DNA from: Chitinophagaceae bacterium
GTDB taxonomy: Bacteria > Bacteroidota > Bacteroidia > Chitinophagales > Chitinophagaceae
Direction of reading: 5' to 3'
Assembly (NCBI GenBank): GCA_947447825.1
Contig: CANFLL010000004.1
Span: forward strand, 1 to 64,000
DNA: 64,000 nt
A model generated the notes under the pieces. That model searched no databases. It was not told where the DNA came from and worked only from the letters and a program-made list of their open reading frames with translations. Both the position numbers and the translations under genes were made by a program. Shown here one piece after another: positions 45,980-54,809 of this stretch. Within the stretch, counting starts at the first letter, position 1. Every line of letters begins with the position of its first letter.

Positions 45980-46222
45980 GAACCGGTTGAACATGTTTAA
46001 AAAAAGCTTTTTTAGCGTAATGTTCAGTTGAACGAGGTTTGCGTGAGGGCTTACGAAACTTCCGTTCAACTGAACTTATCTTCCGTGAGGGCTTACCGAG
46101 TTTCCGTTCAGCCGAACGAGGTTTCCGTAAAGGCTTACGGAACTTCCGTACGACTGAACATTTCCTCCGTAAGAGCTTACCGAACTTCCGTTCAATTGAA
46201 CTTATCTTCCGAAAGGCAGTAT
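45980..46222. repeat. 21-bp array E: alternating GTTCAnnTGAAC and GTAAGnnCTTAC palindromes
   Basis: Units start at 45980, 46001, 46022, 46043, 46064, 46085, 46106, 46127, 46148, 46169, 46190 and 46211, exactly 21 apart. From 46022 two palindrome types mostly alternate: GTTCAATTGAAC-like and GTAAGAGCTTAC-like, each followed by a 9-base spacer of the kind GAGGTTTCC or TTATCTTCC. The first two positions (GAACCGGTTGAA and AAAAAGCTTTTT) keep the phase and a dyad but differ in sequence. It lies between tyrS and the DUF4834 gene. The two plus-strand track ORFs over it are artefacts. Confidence 0.95.
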
Positions 46223-46313
46223 AAACTTAAAAACTAAGTCTATATTAATGAATATGATTGATTAAAAGTTTCTCTTTTCAATCAAAAATTCATCTAGCTA
46301 AAATTGAAAGCTT

Positions 46314-46550
46314 CTAATCTTTTATTTCTTCAAACTCAATGTATTCATCATTGGTAGATGTGGTGGAGCTTTTAGGCGGAACAGTTGATTGTTGGGTAGA
46401 TTGTGTTTTGGTAAACTGTTGTTGCTGTTCGTTCATTTGCGAAACGGTGGTTTTCATTTTGCTAACGGTTCTAGCAATAGGTATTACCAACTCGAAAATG
46501 AATCGGTATAATAAATATATAGCTACACCCCAGAATAAATCTTTTATCAT
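46314..46550 (-). CDS. DUF4834 family small membrane protein
   Basis: A 78-residue protein with one N-terminal membrane segment (FWGVAIYLLYRFIFELVIPI), a Gln/Thr/Ser-rich linker and a conserved acidic end NDEYIEFEEIKD, which I recognise as the DUF4834 pattern in Bacteroidota. Function unknown. Single gene; array E lies downstream of its stop. Confidence 0.78.
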   Translation of the reverse strand: MIKDLFWGVAIYLLYRFIFELVIPIARTVSKMKTTVSQMNEQQQQFTKTQSTQQSTVPPKSSTTSTNDEYIEFEEIKD

Positions 46551-46771
46551 AAGGCGGTAAAGATAATATTGAAGATTACCAAATTATTACATTTTATGTT
46601 ACTGTTAAGAATTTTAGTTATTACTCAGGATATTTTAACCACAAAATGAAAAATGAAGGATTTAATATTTCGGGTTTTATATTTTACGGATTAGTAAAGT
46701 GAATAGAAATTTAGATAATCATTAGAACCCTTTTACGAAAGTTTTTACCTTTCAGGACGTTAATACCACAT

Positions 46772-47584
46772 TCAACCTGTAACTGTCTTTCGATAGATGC
46801 TAACAAGTGTGTCCACTGCCTTTTTACCTTCAACGCCCAGATTGATTGTAAAGTTATTTACGTATAAGTCAATGTGTTTACGCATTACATCATCACTCAT
46901 TTCTTGGGCATGACATCGGATATAATCTGAAAGTTCTGGATAATTAGCAAAAGCAAACTCTACACTTTTGCGGATAAGACCATCCACCTTTACTGCAAGC
47001 TCTTTGCCAATTCGGTTATGCGCCACAATACCTCCCAACGGAATAGGCACCTTTAATTGCTGCTCCCAATAGTTGCCCAAGTCCATCAATTTCACTAAGC
47101 CTTTATCTTGATAGGTAAACCTGTTTTCGTGAATAATAACCCCAGCATCTACTTTTTCAGATAAAACAGCCTCTTCAATCTCATTAAAAACTAGAAACTT
47201 TTTGTTATTGGCATTAGGAAAAGCCATCGAGAAAAGCAAATGAGCAGTAGTGTTAACGCCTGGTACTGCAATGGTAAAATTGTTTACCGTTTTTTGCAAT
47301 TGGGCAGGATCGATTGCTTTTTTACTTATTAATAATGGTCCAACACCTTTGCCTAAAGCACCACCACTATTCAACAATTGATACTGTGAAAGCACCAATG
47401 GAAGTACGCCATAACTAATTTTGGAGAGGTCTAGTTTGCCCTCTCTTGCCCATTCATTAAGGGTTTGCACGTCTTCCAACTGCACCTCAAACCTGAGACC
47501 TTCGGTATCTATTTTATTATTTACGAGGGCATCGAAAATAAAAGTGTCGTTAGGGCAAGGAGAAAAGCCAAGGGAAAGTGTCAT
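46772..47584 (-). CDS. mqnD: 1,4-dihydroxy-6-naphthoate synthase
   Basis: Step in the futalosine pathway to menaquinone, converting cyclic de-hypoxanthine futalosine to 1,4-dihydroxy-6-naphthoate. The 270-residue protein has the periplasmic-binding-like fold of MqnD: LGFSPCPNDTFIFDALVN at the start, LDLSKISYGVLPLV, VPGVNTTAHLLFSMAFPN, and DAGVIIHENRFTYQDKGL. The mqnB gene ends 39 bases upstream on the same strand, so the two are probably co-transcribed. Confidence 0.94.
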   Translation of the reverse strand: MTLSLGFSPCPNDTFIFDALVNNKIDTEGLRFEVQLEDVQTLNEWAREGKLDLSKISYGVLPLVLSQYQLLNSGGALGKGVGPLLISKKAIDPAQLQKTVNNFTIAVPGVNTTAHLLFSMAFPNANNKKFLVFNEIEEAVLSEKVDAGVIIHENRFTYQDKGLVKLMDLGNYWEQQLKVPIPLGGIVAHNRIGKELAVKVDGLIRKSVEFAFANYPELSDYIRCHAQEMSDDVMRKHIDLYVNNFTINLGVEGKKAVDTLVSIYRKTVTG

Positions 47585-47623
47585 AAATGTTATTAAAATG
47601 AATTACAAACGTAGTACATAGAG

Positions 47624-48259
47624 TTAAATGCCATCCACAATTTCCAAAAGCACTTTGTTTGCATTCTGTACAGTTTCTTTTATCAACCATTTAGACTTGT
47701 CTCGTTCACCAATATAATTACTTAAACCACGAATTTGCAAATACGGTATGTTCAACTCGTTACACACATAATGTAATGCTGCTCCTTCCATACTTTCAAT
47801 TATTGGATTATACATAGATTTTAGTTGATTAATACGTTCAGTTCTAGTAGTTACCTCATTTACTGTTATTGCGGTAACTTCTTGTAGGTGTAGTTTATTA
47901 TAAACTGAAAGATTTTTGTTTACTAATCTTCCATTTGTAAATGGCGAATCATCTGGAGCAATGAATTTGGTTTTGAATAGATCTTTCCACTCTCCGTTTT
48001 CTTCAACACCCGTATCCCCCAATATTTCATCTTTCACTAAAACGACATTTCCCAATAGTAAAGATGTATCAAAACAACCTGCAATACCCACTTGAATAAT
48101 TAAATCGGGTTTATGGGTTAATGCCAACTTAGTTATTGATACAGCAGATGCCAACATGCCAACACCCGAAATATGAAAGGAATAATTTTGAGAAGCAATT
48201 AATTGAGCCGAAGCAAATTCAACTTCCATAAGTGTTGCTGAAACAATAAGTGTTTTCAT
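47624..48259 (-). CDS. mqnB: Futalosine hydrolase
   Basis: Releases hypoxanthine from futalosine in the menaquinone pathway. The 211-residue protein belongs to the nucleoside phosphorylase-like family: LIIQVGIAGCFDTSLLLGNVVLV, EILGDTGVEENGEW, and the late-chain SMEGAALHYVCNELNIPYLQIRG with the acidic substrate-binding residues. Directly upstream of mqnD. Confidence 0.92.
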   Translation of the reverse strand: MKTLIVSATLMEVEFASAQLIASQNYSFHISGVGMLASAVSITKLALTHKPDLIIQVGIAGCFDTSLLLGNVVLVKDEILGDTGVEENGEWKDLFKTKFIAPDDSPFTNGRLVNKNLSVYNKLHLQEVTAITVNEVTTRTERINQLKSMYNPIIESMEGAALHYVCNELNIPYLQIRGLSNYIGERDKSKWLIKETVQNANKVLLEIVDGI

Positions 48260-48325
48260 AATGGCAAATATGATTTTGATTGTTCATCAATCAATAAAAA
48301 TAAATTTTAAGGATTTAGTAAAATT

Positions 48326-48360
48326 AAAAAAGAGGCTATCCAAATTAGACAGCCTCTTTT
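48326..48360 (-). terminator. Intrinsic terminator after the oxidoreductase beta gene
   Basis: On the minus strand AAAAGAGGCTGTC pairs with GATAGCCTCTTTT across AATTTG, followed by TTTT. It lies 20 bases past the stop at 48380. Confidence 0.85.
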
Positions 48361-48379
48361 AACAGCAACATTTATCGGG

Positions 48380-49411
48380 TTAAACTATTTCCCAAACTTC
48401 CCTTCCTTTTAATAATTTATCTAAATTTCCTTTACCCTTTGTTGCAATGGCTTCTTCTATTTGCATAGCCATCACATCTTCGTAGCAAGCTCTTTCTGTT
48501 TGATAAAAAATGCCAAATGGACGAGGGAAATGTCCTTCTATCCTTGGGTCATCAAACATGCGCGTAAGTATCTGTGCCTTGTAGAAATCTTTCTCATCAT
48601 GTATCCACAAGTCGCTAGTACTTGCTCCTTCTTCTAAATCAACTACTACAGGTTTTAATCCATCAAGCTTAATTCCTTTGTTTTTAGTTGCACCGAAAAC
48701 TAGTGGCTGACCTTGCTCTAAAAATAAAACTTCATTAAGTTTACTTCCTTTCTCAGTAAATACTTCAAAAGCACCATCATTAAAGATGTTACAGTTTTGA
48801 TATATCTCTAAAAAAGAAGACCCTTTATGTAAGTGACTTCTAGTGAGCATTGTTTGTAAATGCTTAGGGTCTCTATCCATGCTGCGAGCTATAAAAGTGG
48901 CATCTGCACCCAAGGCTAAAGCCAATGGATTGAAAGGATGATCGATACTTCCTAAAGGCGTACTCTTAGTTACCTTGTTTTCTTCGGATGTAGGAGAATA
49001 TTGTCCTTTGGTTAACCCGTAAATCTGGTTATTGAAAAGCAATACATTCACATCAAAGTTTCTTCTAAGCAAATGAATGGTATGGTTACCACCAATGCTC
49101 AATCCATCACCATCTCCCGTCACAATCCAAACACTTAGTTCTGGTCGTGCAGCTTTTAATCCGCTAGCCACAGCAGTAGCACGTCCATGAATGGAGTGCA
49201 TGCCAAATGTGTTCATATAATAAGGGAAACGGCTACTACAACCAATTCCACTAATGATTACTATGTTTTCTTTTGGAACGCCAATAGATGGCATTATCTT
49301 TTGTACTTGTGCCAAAATGGAATAATCGCCACAACCCGGACACCAACGAACCTCTTGATCTGTAGCAAAATCTTTAGCGGTAAGTACTGGTGTATCTAAT
49401 GTTTCTGTCAT
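48380..49411 (-). CDS. korB: 2-oxoacid:ferredoxin oxidoreductase, beta subunit
   Basis: Thiamine-diphosphate-binding subunit of an oxoacid:ferredoxin oxidoreductase, probably acting on 2-oxoglutarate in the citric acid cycle. The 343-residue protein has WCPGCGDYSILAQVQK, SGIGCSSRFPYYMNTFG, and the TPP motif VTGDGDGLSIGGNHTIHLLRR with NNQIYGLTKGQYSPTS. The alpha subunit is not adjacent in the window. A perfect -7 element, TATCTTTG (49455-49462, minus strand), lies about 44 bases upstream. Confidence 0.88.
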   Translation of the reverse strand: MTETLDTPVLTAKDFATDQEVRWCPGCGDYSILAQVQKIMPSIGVPKENIVIISGIGCSSRFPYYMNTFGMHSIHGRATAVASGLKAARPELSVWIVTGDGDGLSIGGNHTIHLLRRNFDVNVLLFNNQIYGLTKGQYSPTSEENKVTKSTPLGSIDHPFNPLALALGADATFIARSMDRDPKHLQTMLTRSHLHKGSSFLEIYQNCNIFNDGAFEVFTEKGSKLNEVLFLEQGQPLVFGATKNKGIKLDGLKPVVVDLEEGASTSDLWIHDEKDFYKAQILTRMFDDPRIEGHFPRPFGIFYQTERACYEDVMAMQIEEAIATKGKGNLDKLLKGREVWEIV

Positions 49412-49454
49412 AATGGAGAGTTATAAACCCCTTTTAAAATTGCAAAAAGGAGCG

Positions 49455-49462
49455 CAAAGATA
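49455..49462 (-). promoter_or_regulatory. -7 element (TATCTTTG) for korB
   Basis: A perfect TAnnTTTG match on the minus strand, but no matching TTTG about 20 bases further upstream. Assigned by position only. Confidence 0.4.
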
Positions 49463-49642
49463 ACAAACACACTTTTATTATAAAAGGTTTTATACAATTG
49501 CAATGTTTCGGCAAAGGATATTATTAGAATATTTTGTTTTGAAAAGGGTTGTAGTCAAAATAATTTGAGCAATATGAAGCTAAATGCTAAGTCCTTTTGA
49601 CTTAATACCTACAACTTATTACTTGCAACTTCTAAAGCGCAC

Positions 49643-49957
49643 TTATTTGTATTGCTCGATAAGTTTTTTTAGTTGAGAGGCTGGTATTACACCACTTTGT
49701 CTCCACAATACTTTACCATTTTTAAAAATGATAAACGTAGGCACGCCTTGTATTTGGTATTGTGCTGCCACGGCAGGGTTTTTATCTACATCCACTTTTA
49801 TGATGGTAGCAGCATCCCCAACCATTTGCTTTACTTCTTTCAGTATGGGAGCCATTGTTTTGCAAGGCCCACACCAAGTGGCAAAAAAGTCTACCAAAAC
49901 TGGCTTACTACTATTTATCGTATCTGAAAATGATTTGCTTATTCCTTCTGTTTGCAT
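49643..49957 (-). CDS. trxA: Thioredoxin
   Basis: A 104-residue thiol-disulfide reductase with the standard active site [19 protein letters not shown], then [30 protein letters not shown] with the cis-proline before the Thr. Cytoplasmic, with no signal peptide. Single gene upstream of korB. Confidence 0.95.
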   Translation of the reverse strand: MQTEGISKSFSDTINSSKPVLVDFFATWCGPCKTMAPILKEVKQMVGDAATIIKVDVDKNPAVAAQYQIQGVPTFIIFKNGKVLWRQSGVIPASQLKKLIEQYK

Positions 49958-50288
49958 TTTACTTTTTTATGAAATTAAACAATTAAGATAACTTCCCAAA
50001 TAATTGAACGATTAATAAGAAACTTGGGAGGTTGAAAATAAAATATTGAGAATCTAGTTTCAACCAACAAAAACACATTTCACGCATCAAAAGATTTCAT
50101 AAACTATTCATGAATATTTGTACTATTAGGAACACTAAGGTTTCACCAAGAAAACAAGGACAATTTGGTAAAATTAGCTTACAATAACCAACATGAACCA
50201 TAAAACTTACTGTTTTTAGTGGTCTTGGTGGTAAACTTCTTGAGTAATGAACCTTTTTGTTTTCGACTTAACTCCTCGTTTTTCCAAC
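49958..50288. other. Gene-free stretch with dispersed hairpin
   Basis: No gene is supported. Between about 50130 and 50235 are inverted words TTTCACCAAGAAAAC and GTCTTGGTGGTAAA, a diverged member of the 'accacaaag' hairpin family. Confidence 0.45.
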
Positions 50289-50374
50289 ATGAAACATATT
50301 GAGGAAGCACATCGATATTTAGAAAATGCTAAAGAACTTTCATAGTGCTCAATACACAACCAGATGGAGTGAAA
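50289..50374 (+). pseudogene. Truncated DUF5618 copy
   Basis: Begins ATG and reads MKHIEEAHRYLENAKEL before a stop at codon 19; this matches the start of the intact DUF5618 protein at 30752-31129 almost residue for residue. Beyond a short deletion, scattered matching DNA words (AGTGCT..., AGATGGA) continue to about 50374 in another frame. The rest of the gene is missing. A broken duplicate, on the opposite strand to its parent. Confidence 0.75.
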
Positions 50375-50409
50375 TAAGAGAGGTTGTATAAAATTGTAGT
50401 GGTGTGATT

Positions 50410-51330
50410 TTAAAAAAAGAGTTGAAACAAAGAACGTTTCTTTTTCACAGGCTCTGGCCTTCTAATGTTTAGTCCACATACATCATTTAATTTATCAATC
50501 ATGTAGCCAGATATTTCAGGGAAATTTTGTTCATCTTGTAAGTGCATAAAAAAATAAATTTCCTCAATTCCATTGTCAATCCAAAGTTTTATTCTATCAA
50601 TCCATTCGTCAATCCTAGTATAATCTGATGAATGCGTTCCATTGCCCACATACCGAATAAAAGCTTTAGATACTGTAAGTTGCATGTGCAAACAATCTCT
50701 TCTTCCACTGGTATCAGTAATTATCAATCCTATTTTATTCTCTTTCAAAAAAGTTATCAACTCATTTCTCGCAGCCTCATTTGTAAACCATTCTGAATGG
50801 CGGATTTCTACAAAAAATTGATATTTGGTAGGTAAACTTTTTAAATAATCAAAAAGCTCATTTATTTTCTTTGGACTGAACGATTCATTTAATTGAATCA
50901 ATATTGGTCCTAACTGCTCTTCAAATGCTGCTATTCCGGCAATAAAATTATCTGTTATATGCTTTTTTCCATAAAGGGATCCTTCATGAGTTATTTCCTT
51001 GAACATCTTTGGACAATAAACAAAATTTTGTCTACTTGTTTTTTCAGCCCATTTGCCAATAGTTCTCGAACTATGAATTTTATAATGCGTAGTGTTTAGT
51101 TCTATGCCATTGTAGCATTTAGCATAATTTTCTAGGTAATCTTTCTCTTCTGTTTTGTAAGGAAATATTTTTCCTATCCATTCGCTACGTCCCCATTTGG
51201 AACAACCAATATGTACTCTTGGTGAATTTATTTTTCTCCCTATCAAAAAACTATTGTTTGATGAAGGGTCTTTTGGTAATTTAAAATCTATATGGCTAAG
51301 TAATCGTTCAGAAACACGTCCAAATTCCAT
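50410..51330 (-). CDS. DUF72 family protein
   Basis: The track start is a TTG; the ATG at 51330 gives 306 residues. The DUF72 pattern is clear: VHIGCSKWGRSEWIGKIFP, NYAKCYNGIELNTTHYKI, FVYCPKMFKEITH, FFVEIRHSEWFT, and the late YFFMHLQDEQNFP. The family has a TIM-barrel-like fold of unknown biochemical role. It has a longer N-terminus than most members. Single gene. Confidence 0.88.
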   Translation of the reverse strand: MEFGRVSERLLSHIDFKLPKDPSSNNSFLIGRKINSPRVHIGCSKWGRSEWIGKIFPYKTEEKDYLENYAKCYNGIELNTTHYKIHSSRTIGKWAEKTSRQNFVYCPKMFKEITHEGSLYGKKHITDNFIAGIAAFEEQLGPILIQLNESFSPKKINELFDYLKSLPTKYQFFVEIRHSEWFTNEAARNELITFLKENKIGLIITDTSGRRDCLHMQLTVSKAFIRYVGNGTHSSDYTRIDEWIDRIKLWIDNGIEEIYFFMHLQDEQNFPEISGYMIDKLNDVCGLNIRRPEPVKKKRSLFQLFF

Positions 51331-51420
51331 TCTGATGAATTTTGTGTTGATAATTTCCAAAATTAAGGAAATTTTAATGTTAAGAACCTCTTCAAAGAAT
51401 TATTAAATGTAAAAAATAAT

Positions 51421-51939
51421 CTAATCCTTACTTACGGGCTTTTTATAAATAGGAACTGTACTACATGGTTCACCATACATGATGCTTTTGGCAATAGGCC
51501 GTAGCTTGGCTGTCATTTCTACATAGGCACTTTCTGGTATGGATACTTCTCCACATCCTTTTATTACGACCCTTTTATCAGTGTATTCTTCCACATTCAA
51601 TCCAGTTAATTTTCTGGTAATTACAGTAGATATTAGTTGAGTTTCATTTCCAAAAACAAGCTCTTTTGCCACAGGTTGCAAATAGTTAGCCGCCAACATA
51701 TATGCCCACATAGGTATTACTGCATCGGCAGTACAAGTAATGGCAACATATTTACCTTGATACTTTGCCCAGTCGGTAGTTTGCAAAGCAGTCCTATAGT
51801 CCTTCTCTTTTAATATTAATCCCATGAAAAGATATTCTTTCAAGTCAAAAACCACTATTTCTCCTTTAGGATAAAAATCTGCTAGGTCTAATGTTATTAT
51901 ACCACTTTCGGCTACCTTATTTACAATTGTTGCTTCCAT
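51421..51939 (-). CDS. DUF2480 family protein
   Basis: A 172-residue protein typical of Bacteroidota DUF2480: SGIITLDLADFYPKGEIVVF, DWAKYQGKYVAITCTADAVIP, MWAYMLAANYLQPVA, VVIKGCGEVSIPESAYVEMT, and the Cys-containing C-terminus. The conserved cysteines could bind metal, but that is inference. Function unknown. Upstream gap is short; no operon partner is visible. Confidence 0.85.
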   Translation of the reverse strand: MEATIVNKVAESGIITLDLADFYPKGEIVVFDLKEYLFMGLILKEKDYRTALQTTDWAKYQGKYVAITCTADAVIPMWAYMLAANYLQPVAKELVFGNETQLISTVITRKLTGLNVEEYTDKRVVIKGCGEVSIPESAYVEMTAKLRPIAKSIMYGEPCSTVPIYKKPVSKD

Positions 51940-52044
51940 TATTAATCTTATGATTGAAACTTATCTGAATAAATGAAATGATTTTCTATCAATACGAAAA
52001 TACAATTCTGATTCTATTTTTTGTTTTCGCTATTTGCAAAAACA

Positions 52045-52077
52045 AAACAGCCGCTCCTTTAAAAAGGGCGGCTGTTT
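52045..52077. terminator. Terminator after the PpiD-like gene
   Basis: The arms AAACAGCCGC and GCGGCTGTTT pair around a short AT loop (one mismatch), between the DUF2480 start and the PpiD-like stop. Confidence 0.82.
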
Positions 52078-52127
52078 AAATATTTACTCTTTTATACTCT
52101 CCTTATCTTCCTTTAGGGGATAGCGGA

Positions 52128-54227
52128 TTAATAAAACTTACTTCTATAATCTTTTATAGTTGCAGACTTACGCAAAGCATCTCCACCCCTGTAGAAAGCA
52201 GTACGTTGTTGTTGTTGCATTGACTGTTTTAGTTGTTGTGCATCTGTTGCACTTTGTTTTGCACCAATATTTTCTACACGGATTGCATACACACCAGACT
52301 GACCATTGATTGGCTCGCTAACTTTTCCTTTTAAATCTTTATTGAATGCAGCACCAACTACTTTGTTTTCCATGCCCAAACCAGGAATAAAAGCATTTGC
52401 AAAACTTATACTATCAGCTTTCACTACTGGAGTGCCTGTGCTTTTGCTTAAAGCTTCTAGTGTGGTAGCGGTAAATTTACCTTCTATAATTTGTTTTGCT
52501 TTTTTATCATTACGAGCTAAAGTTTCTACTTGCTGGCGTAATACAGAAACATCTGGTAAACCAGCTTTATTAATACTAGTTTCGATAGCAACTACATATT
52601 TTTCACCAATTTCAAATGGCTCAGAAACATCGCCTTTACTATGTTCATAAACCCATCTTACTAATTGACGTGCTTGCCCTAAAGCATTAACATAACTGTC
52701 GTTCTCCTTAATTTCAGCAGCAGGCAAAGCCAATTTTTTTAATTTTTTAGCATTGTCTTGAAAATCTTGTAAAGTCTTATTAGTTGCAGAAAATTCAGCA
52801 GCGGCAGTACTTGCAGCAGAAACTGTTTCAGAACTTGCTATAATAGGTTTAGCCAAATAAGCAATCTTATAAGCAGTCTGAGGATTCTTTTGTCCCAATA
52901 CTTCTATATAATGATATCCATATTCTGTTTTTACTACGCCCTTACTACCAACTGGTTTATCGAAAGCAAAATCATTGAAAGTACCTACCATTTGTCCTTG
53001 AGGAAAGAAATCGTAAACACCACCTTTGTCTTTACTGCCTGGATCGTCAGAATATTTCTTACAAAGCTCTTCGAAATTTGCACCAGCCTTAATAGCAGTT
53101 TCTATACTATCAGCCAATTTCTTTCCTGTGCTATCTTCTTTAATTTGTTGACCACTTTTTGGATCCATAGTAGCTATCAAGATATGACGAACCTTAGCAC
53201 TATCAGGCCACTGTTTTGTTCCAATCAATTTAGCAATAACAAAATTGTTTCCATCAAGATAAGGACCAAAAGTTTGTCCGGCAGCTAATTTAAACAGTGT
53301 ATCTTTTTTAGCAGACTCCACTTTTGTTTTAGAAAAATAACTTTCTTTATAAGGAGTTTCAGTACCTACTTTACCTAAATAAGCTTTTTCATCTTTTGTG
53401 GCAGCAAAGTCAGCTTTCAATCCATCTAATTGACTCAAAACAGCTGCACTATCAGCACCACTTGGTGTTGCATCAAAAGGAACATAAGTGATACCTCTCG
53501 TTTCTTCGTCCTTATCATATTCTTTATGATGCTTTTGGGCGTAAGCCATAATTTCATCATCAGATACTTTAATAGTAGAATCTACAATAGTTCCATAAGG
53601 AACAGCCACATAACTAATAGTAGAGATAGCATTATTGTCGGCTTGTGATTTTTCTATTAACCATTTAGGAATGTAAACAGACTGTTGCAACAAATCATTG
53701 TATTTGCTACGAAGTTTTTGCTGAATAGTTGGTTTCAGGTATGCTTCGTTAATCATTTCAATTTGTTCAGCGTTCTTGCTCTTTTTTACTTGAGCAATAA
53801 TTTGCTTTGCCTTGTTAACATCAAACACACCTGTTTTTTCATCAGTAAATTCTCTTTTTAATGGAGACTGTTGAGGATCGAACAAAATATCTGATAATTC
53901 TTTATCACTTACTACCAAGCCAAGTTTATCATACTCTTGCTCGTTAATAATTCTTTCTACTTCCTGATTCCAAACATTTGGAATCAATTGTTCACGATTA
54001 CCAGCTTGCTGACCATACATTTTTTGCATCATGCTCAACTTGGCTTCAAAATCGACTCTTTCTATCGATACACCATTTATCTTACCTAATGTAGTAGTAT
54101 TAGTAAAAATACCACCTCTTCCTCCACCGAGTGCCCTATCCTGAAGAATAAAAGAAATTAAGGCAATAGCAATTAGCCCAAACATTATCCAGGCTCCTTT
54201 GTCACGAATTTTTTGAATAACAGACAT
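52128..54227 (-). CDS. PpiD/SurA-like membrane-anchored peptidylprolyl isomerase
   Basis: Periplasmic folding factor for exported proteins. The 699-residue protein starts with one membrane anchor (GAWIMFGLIAIALISFILQD), then an N-terminal SurA-like helical domain (about 35-210) and a rotamase PpiC domain at about residues 340-455 (VRHILIATMDPKSG, then ELCKKYSDDPGSKDKGGVYDF and GYHYIEVLGQK). A C-terminal helical part follows. With many T9SS and TonB substrates in this genome, a client role in outer-membrane or secreted protein folding is likely. Confidence 0.9.
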   Translation of the reverse strand: MSVIQKIRDKGAWIMFGLIAIALISFILQDRALGGGRGGIFTNTTTLGKINGVSIERVDFEAKLSMMQKMYGQQAGNREQLIPNVWNQEVERIINEQEYDKLGLVVSDKELSDILFDPQQSPLKREFTDEKTGVFDVNKAKQIIAQVKKSKNAEQIEMINEAYLKPTIQQKLRSKYNDLLQQSVYIPKWLIEKSQADNNAISTISYVAVPYGTIVDSTIKVSDDEIMAYAQKHHKEYDKDEETRGITYVPFDATPSGADSAAVLSQLDGLKADFAATKDEKAYLGKVGTETPYKESYFSKTKVESAKKDTLFKLAAGQTFGPYLDGNNFVIAKLIGTKQWPDSAKVRHILIATMDPKSGQQIKEDSTGKKLADSIETAIKAGANFEELCKKYSDDPGSKDKGGVYDFFPQGQMVGTFNDFAFDKPVGSKGVVKTEYGYHYIEVLGQKNPQTAYKIAYLAKPIIASSETVSAASTAAAEFSATNKTLQDFQDNAKKLKKLALPAAEIKENDSYVNALGQARQLVRWVYEHSKGDVSEPFEIGEKYVVAIETSINKAGLPDVSVLRQQVETLARNDKKAKQIIEGKFTATTLEALSKSTGTPVVKADSISFANAFIPGLGMENKVVGAAFNKDLKGKVSEPINGQSGVYAIRVENIGAKQSATDAQQLKQSMQQQQRTAFYRGGDALRKSATIKDYRSKFY

Positions 54228-54809
54228 AATAGAAAAATATTAATAAAAATTTTTGGATGGCAAAAATAGGGGGAATATATGTTTGAAACATATTGTGGAA
54301 AAATGCTTCAAACTCAATAGGCACCTACTGTTTATTATGTTAACAAAAACTACACACTATTTTATCTTTTAATGAGAATGAAAAATCAATAAAATCCAAA
54401 AAAACTATTCCCCATCTACCCTGTTAATAACCTAAATTTTAGGGGGATAACCTCTCTTTTTTCCTTTTTAAAAGGGGATAGTTATAGAACAAATACCTCA
54501 AAAAAATCTACCAAAAAGCTTATGTAGCAAATTTTTATCCTTTCTTATCCATGTTAAACCAATATTAATTTCGTGTTAACTACTAAATGTTATTATTGCG
54601 TTTAACAACCTATCTTTCTGTTCAAAAACTATTAAAACCCTTACTGATAAAGGATTTTATTTTGTGCATTAAATGTTAGAACACGTGGATAAGCCCTAGT
54701 TTATTAACTTCGCTGCTTGTGTACAACTTAGTTTTCCCGATATCCACAGCCGTAATAGTAGTATTGGGTTATATAAATAATGTATTATTAAAAGTATATT
54801 ACAAGAGTT
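54228..54809. other. AT-rich gap with DnaA-box-like sites: candidate oriC
   Basis: A 580-base gap between divergent genes, with no ORF. It holds three DnaA-box-like sites with 8 of 9 consensus bases: TGTGGAAAA (54294-54302), CGTGGATAA (54684-54692, reverse orientation of TTATCCACG), and ATATCCACA (54740-54748). A weaker TTATCCATG lies near 54545. AT-rich runs surround them, for example TTATATAAATAA just before nadA. It may also contain the two divergent promoters. Confidence 0.5.

Noticed and set aside
46028-46237. Two plus-strand ORFs over array E
   Set aside because: Two overlapping frames both open across a palindromic array; heptad-repeat peptides with no domain.
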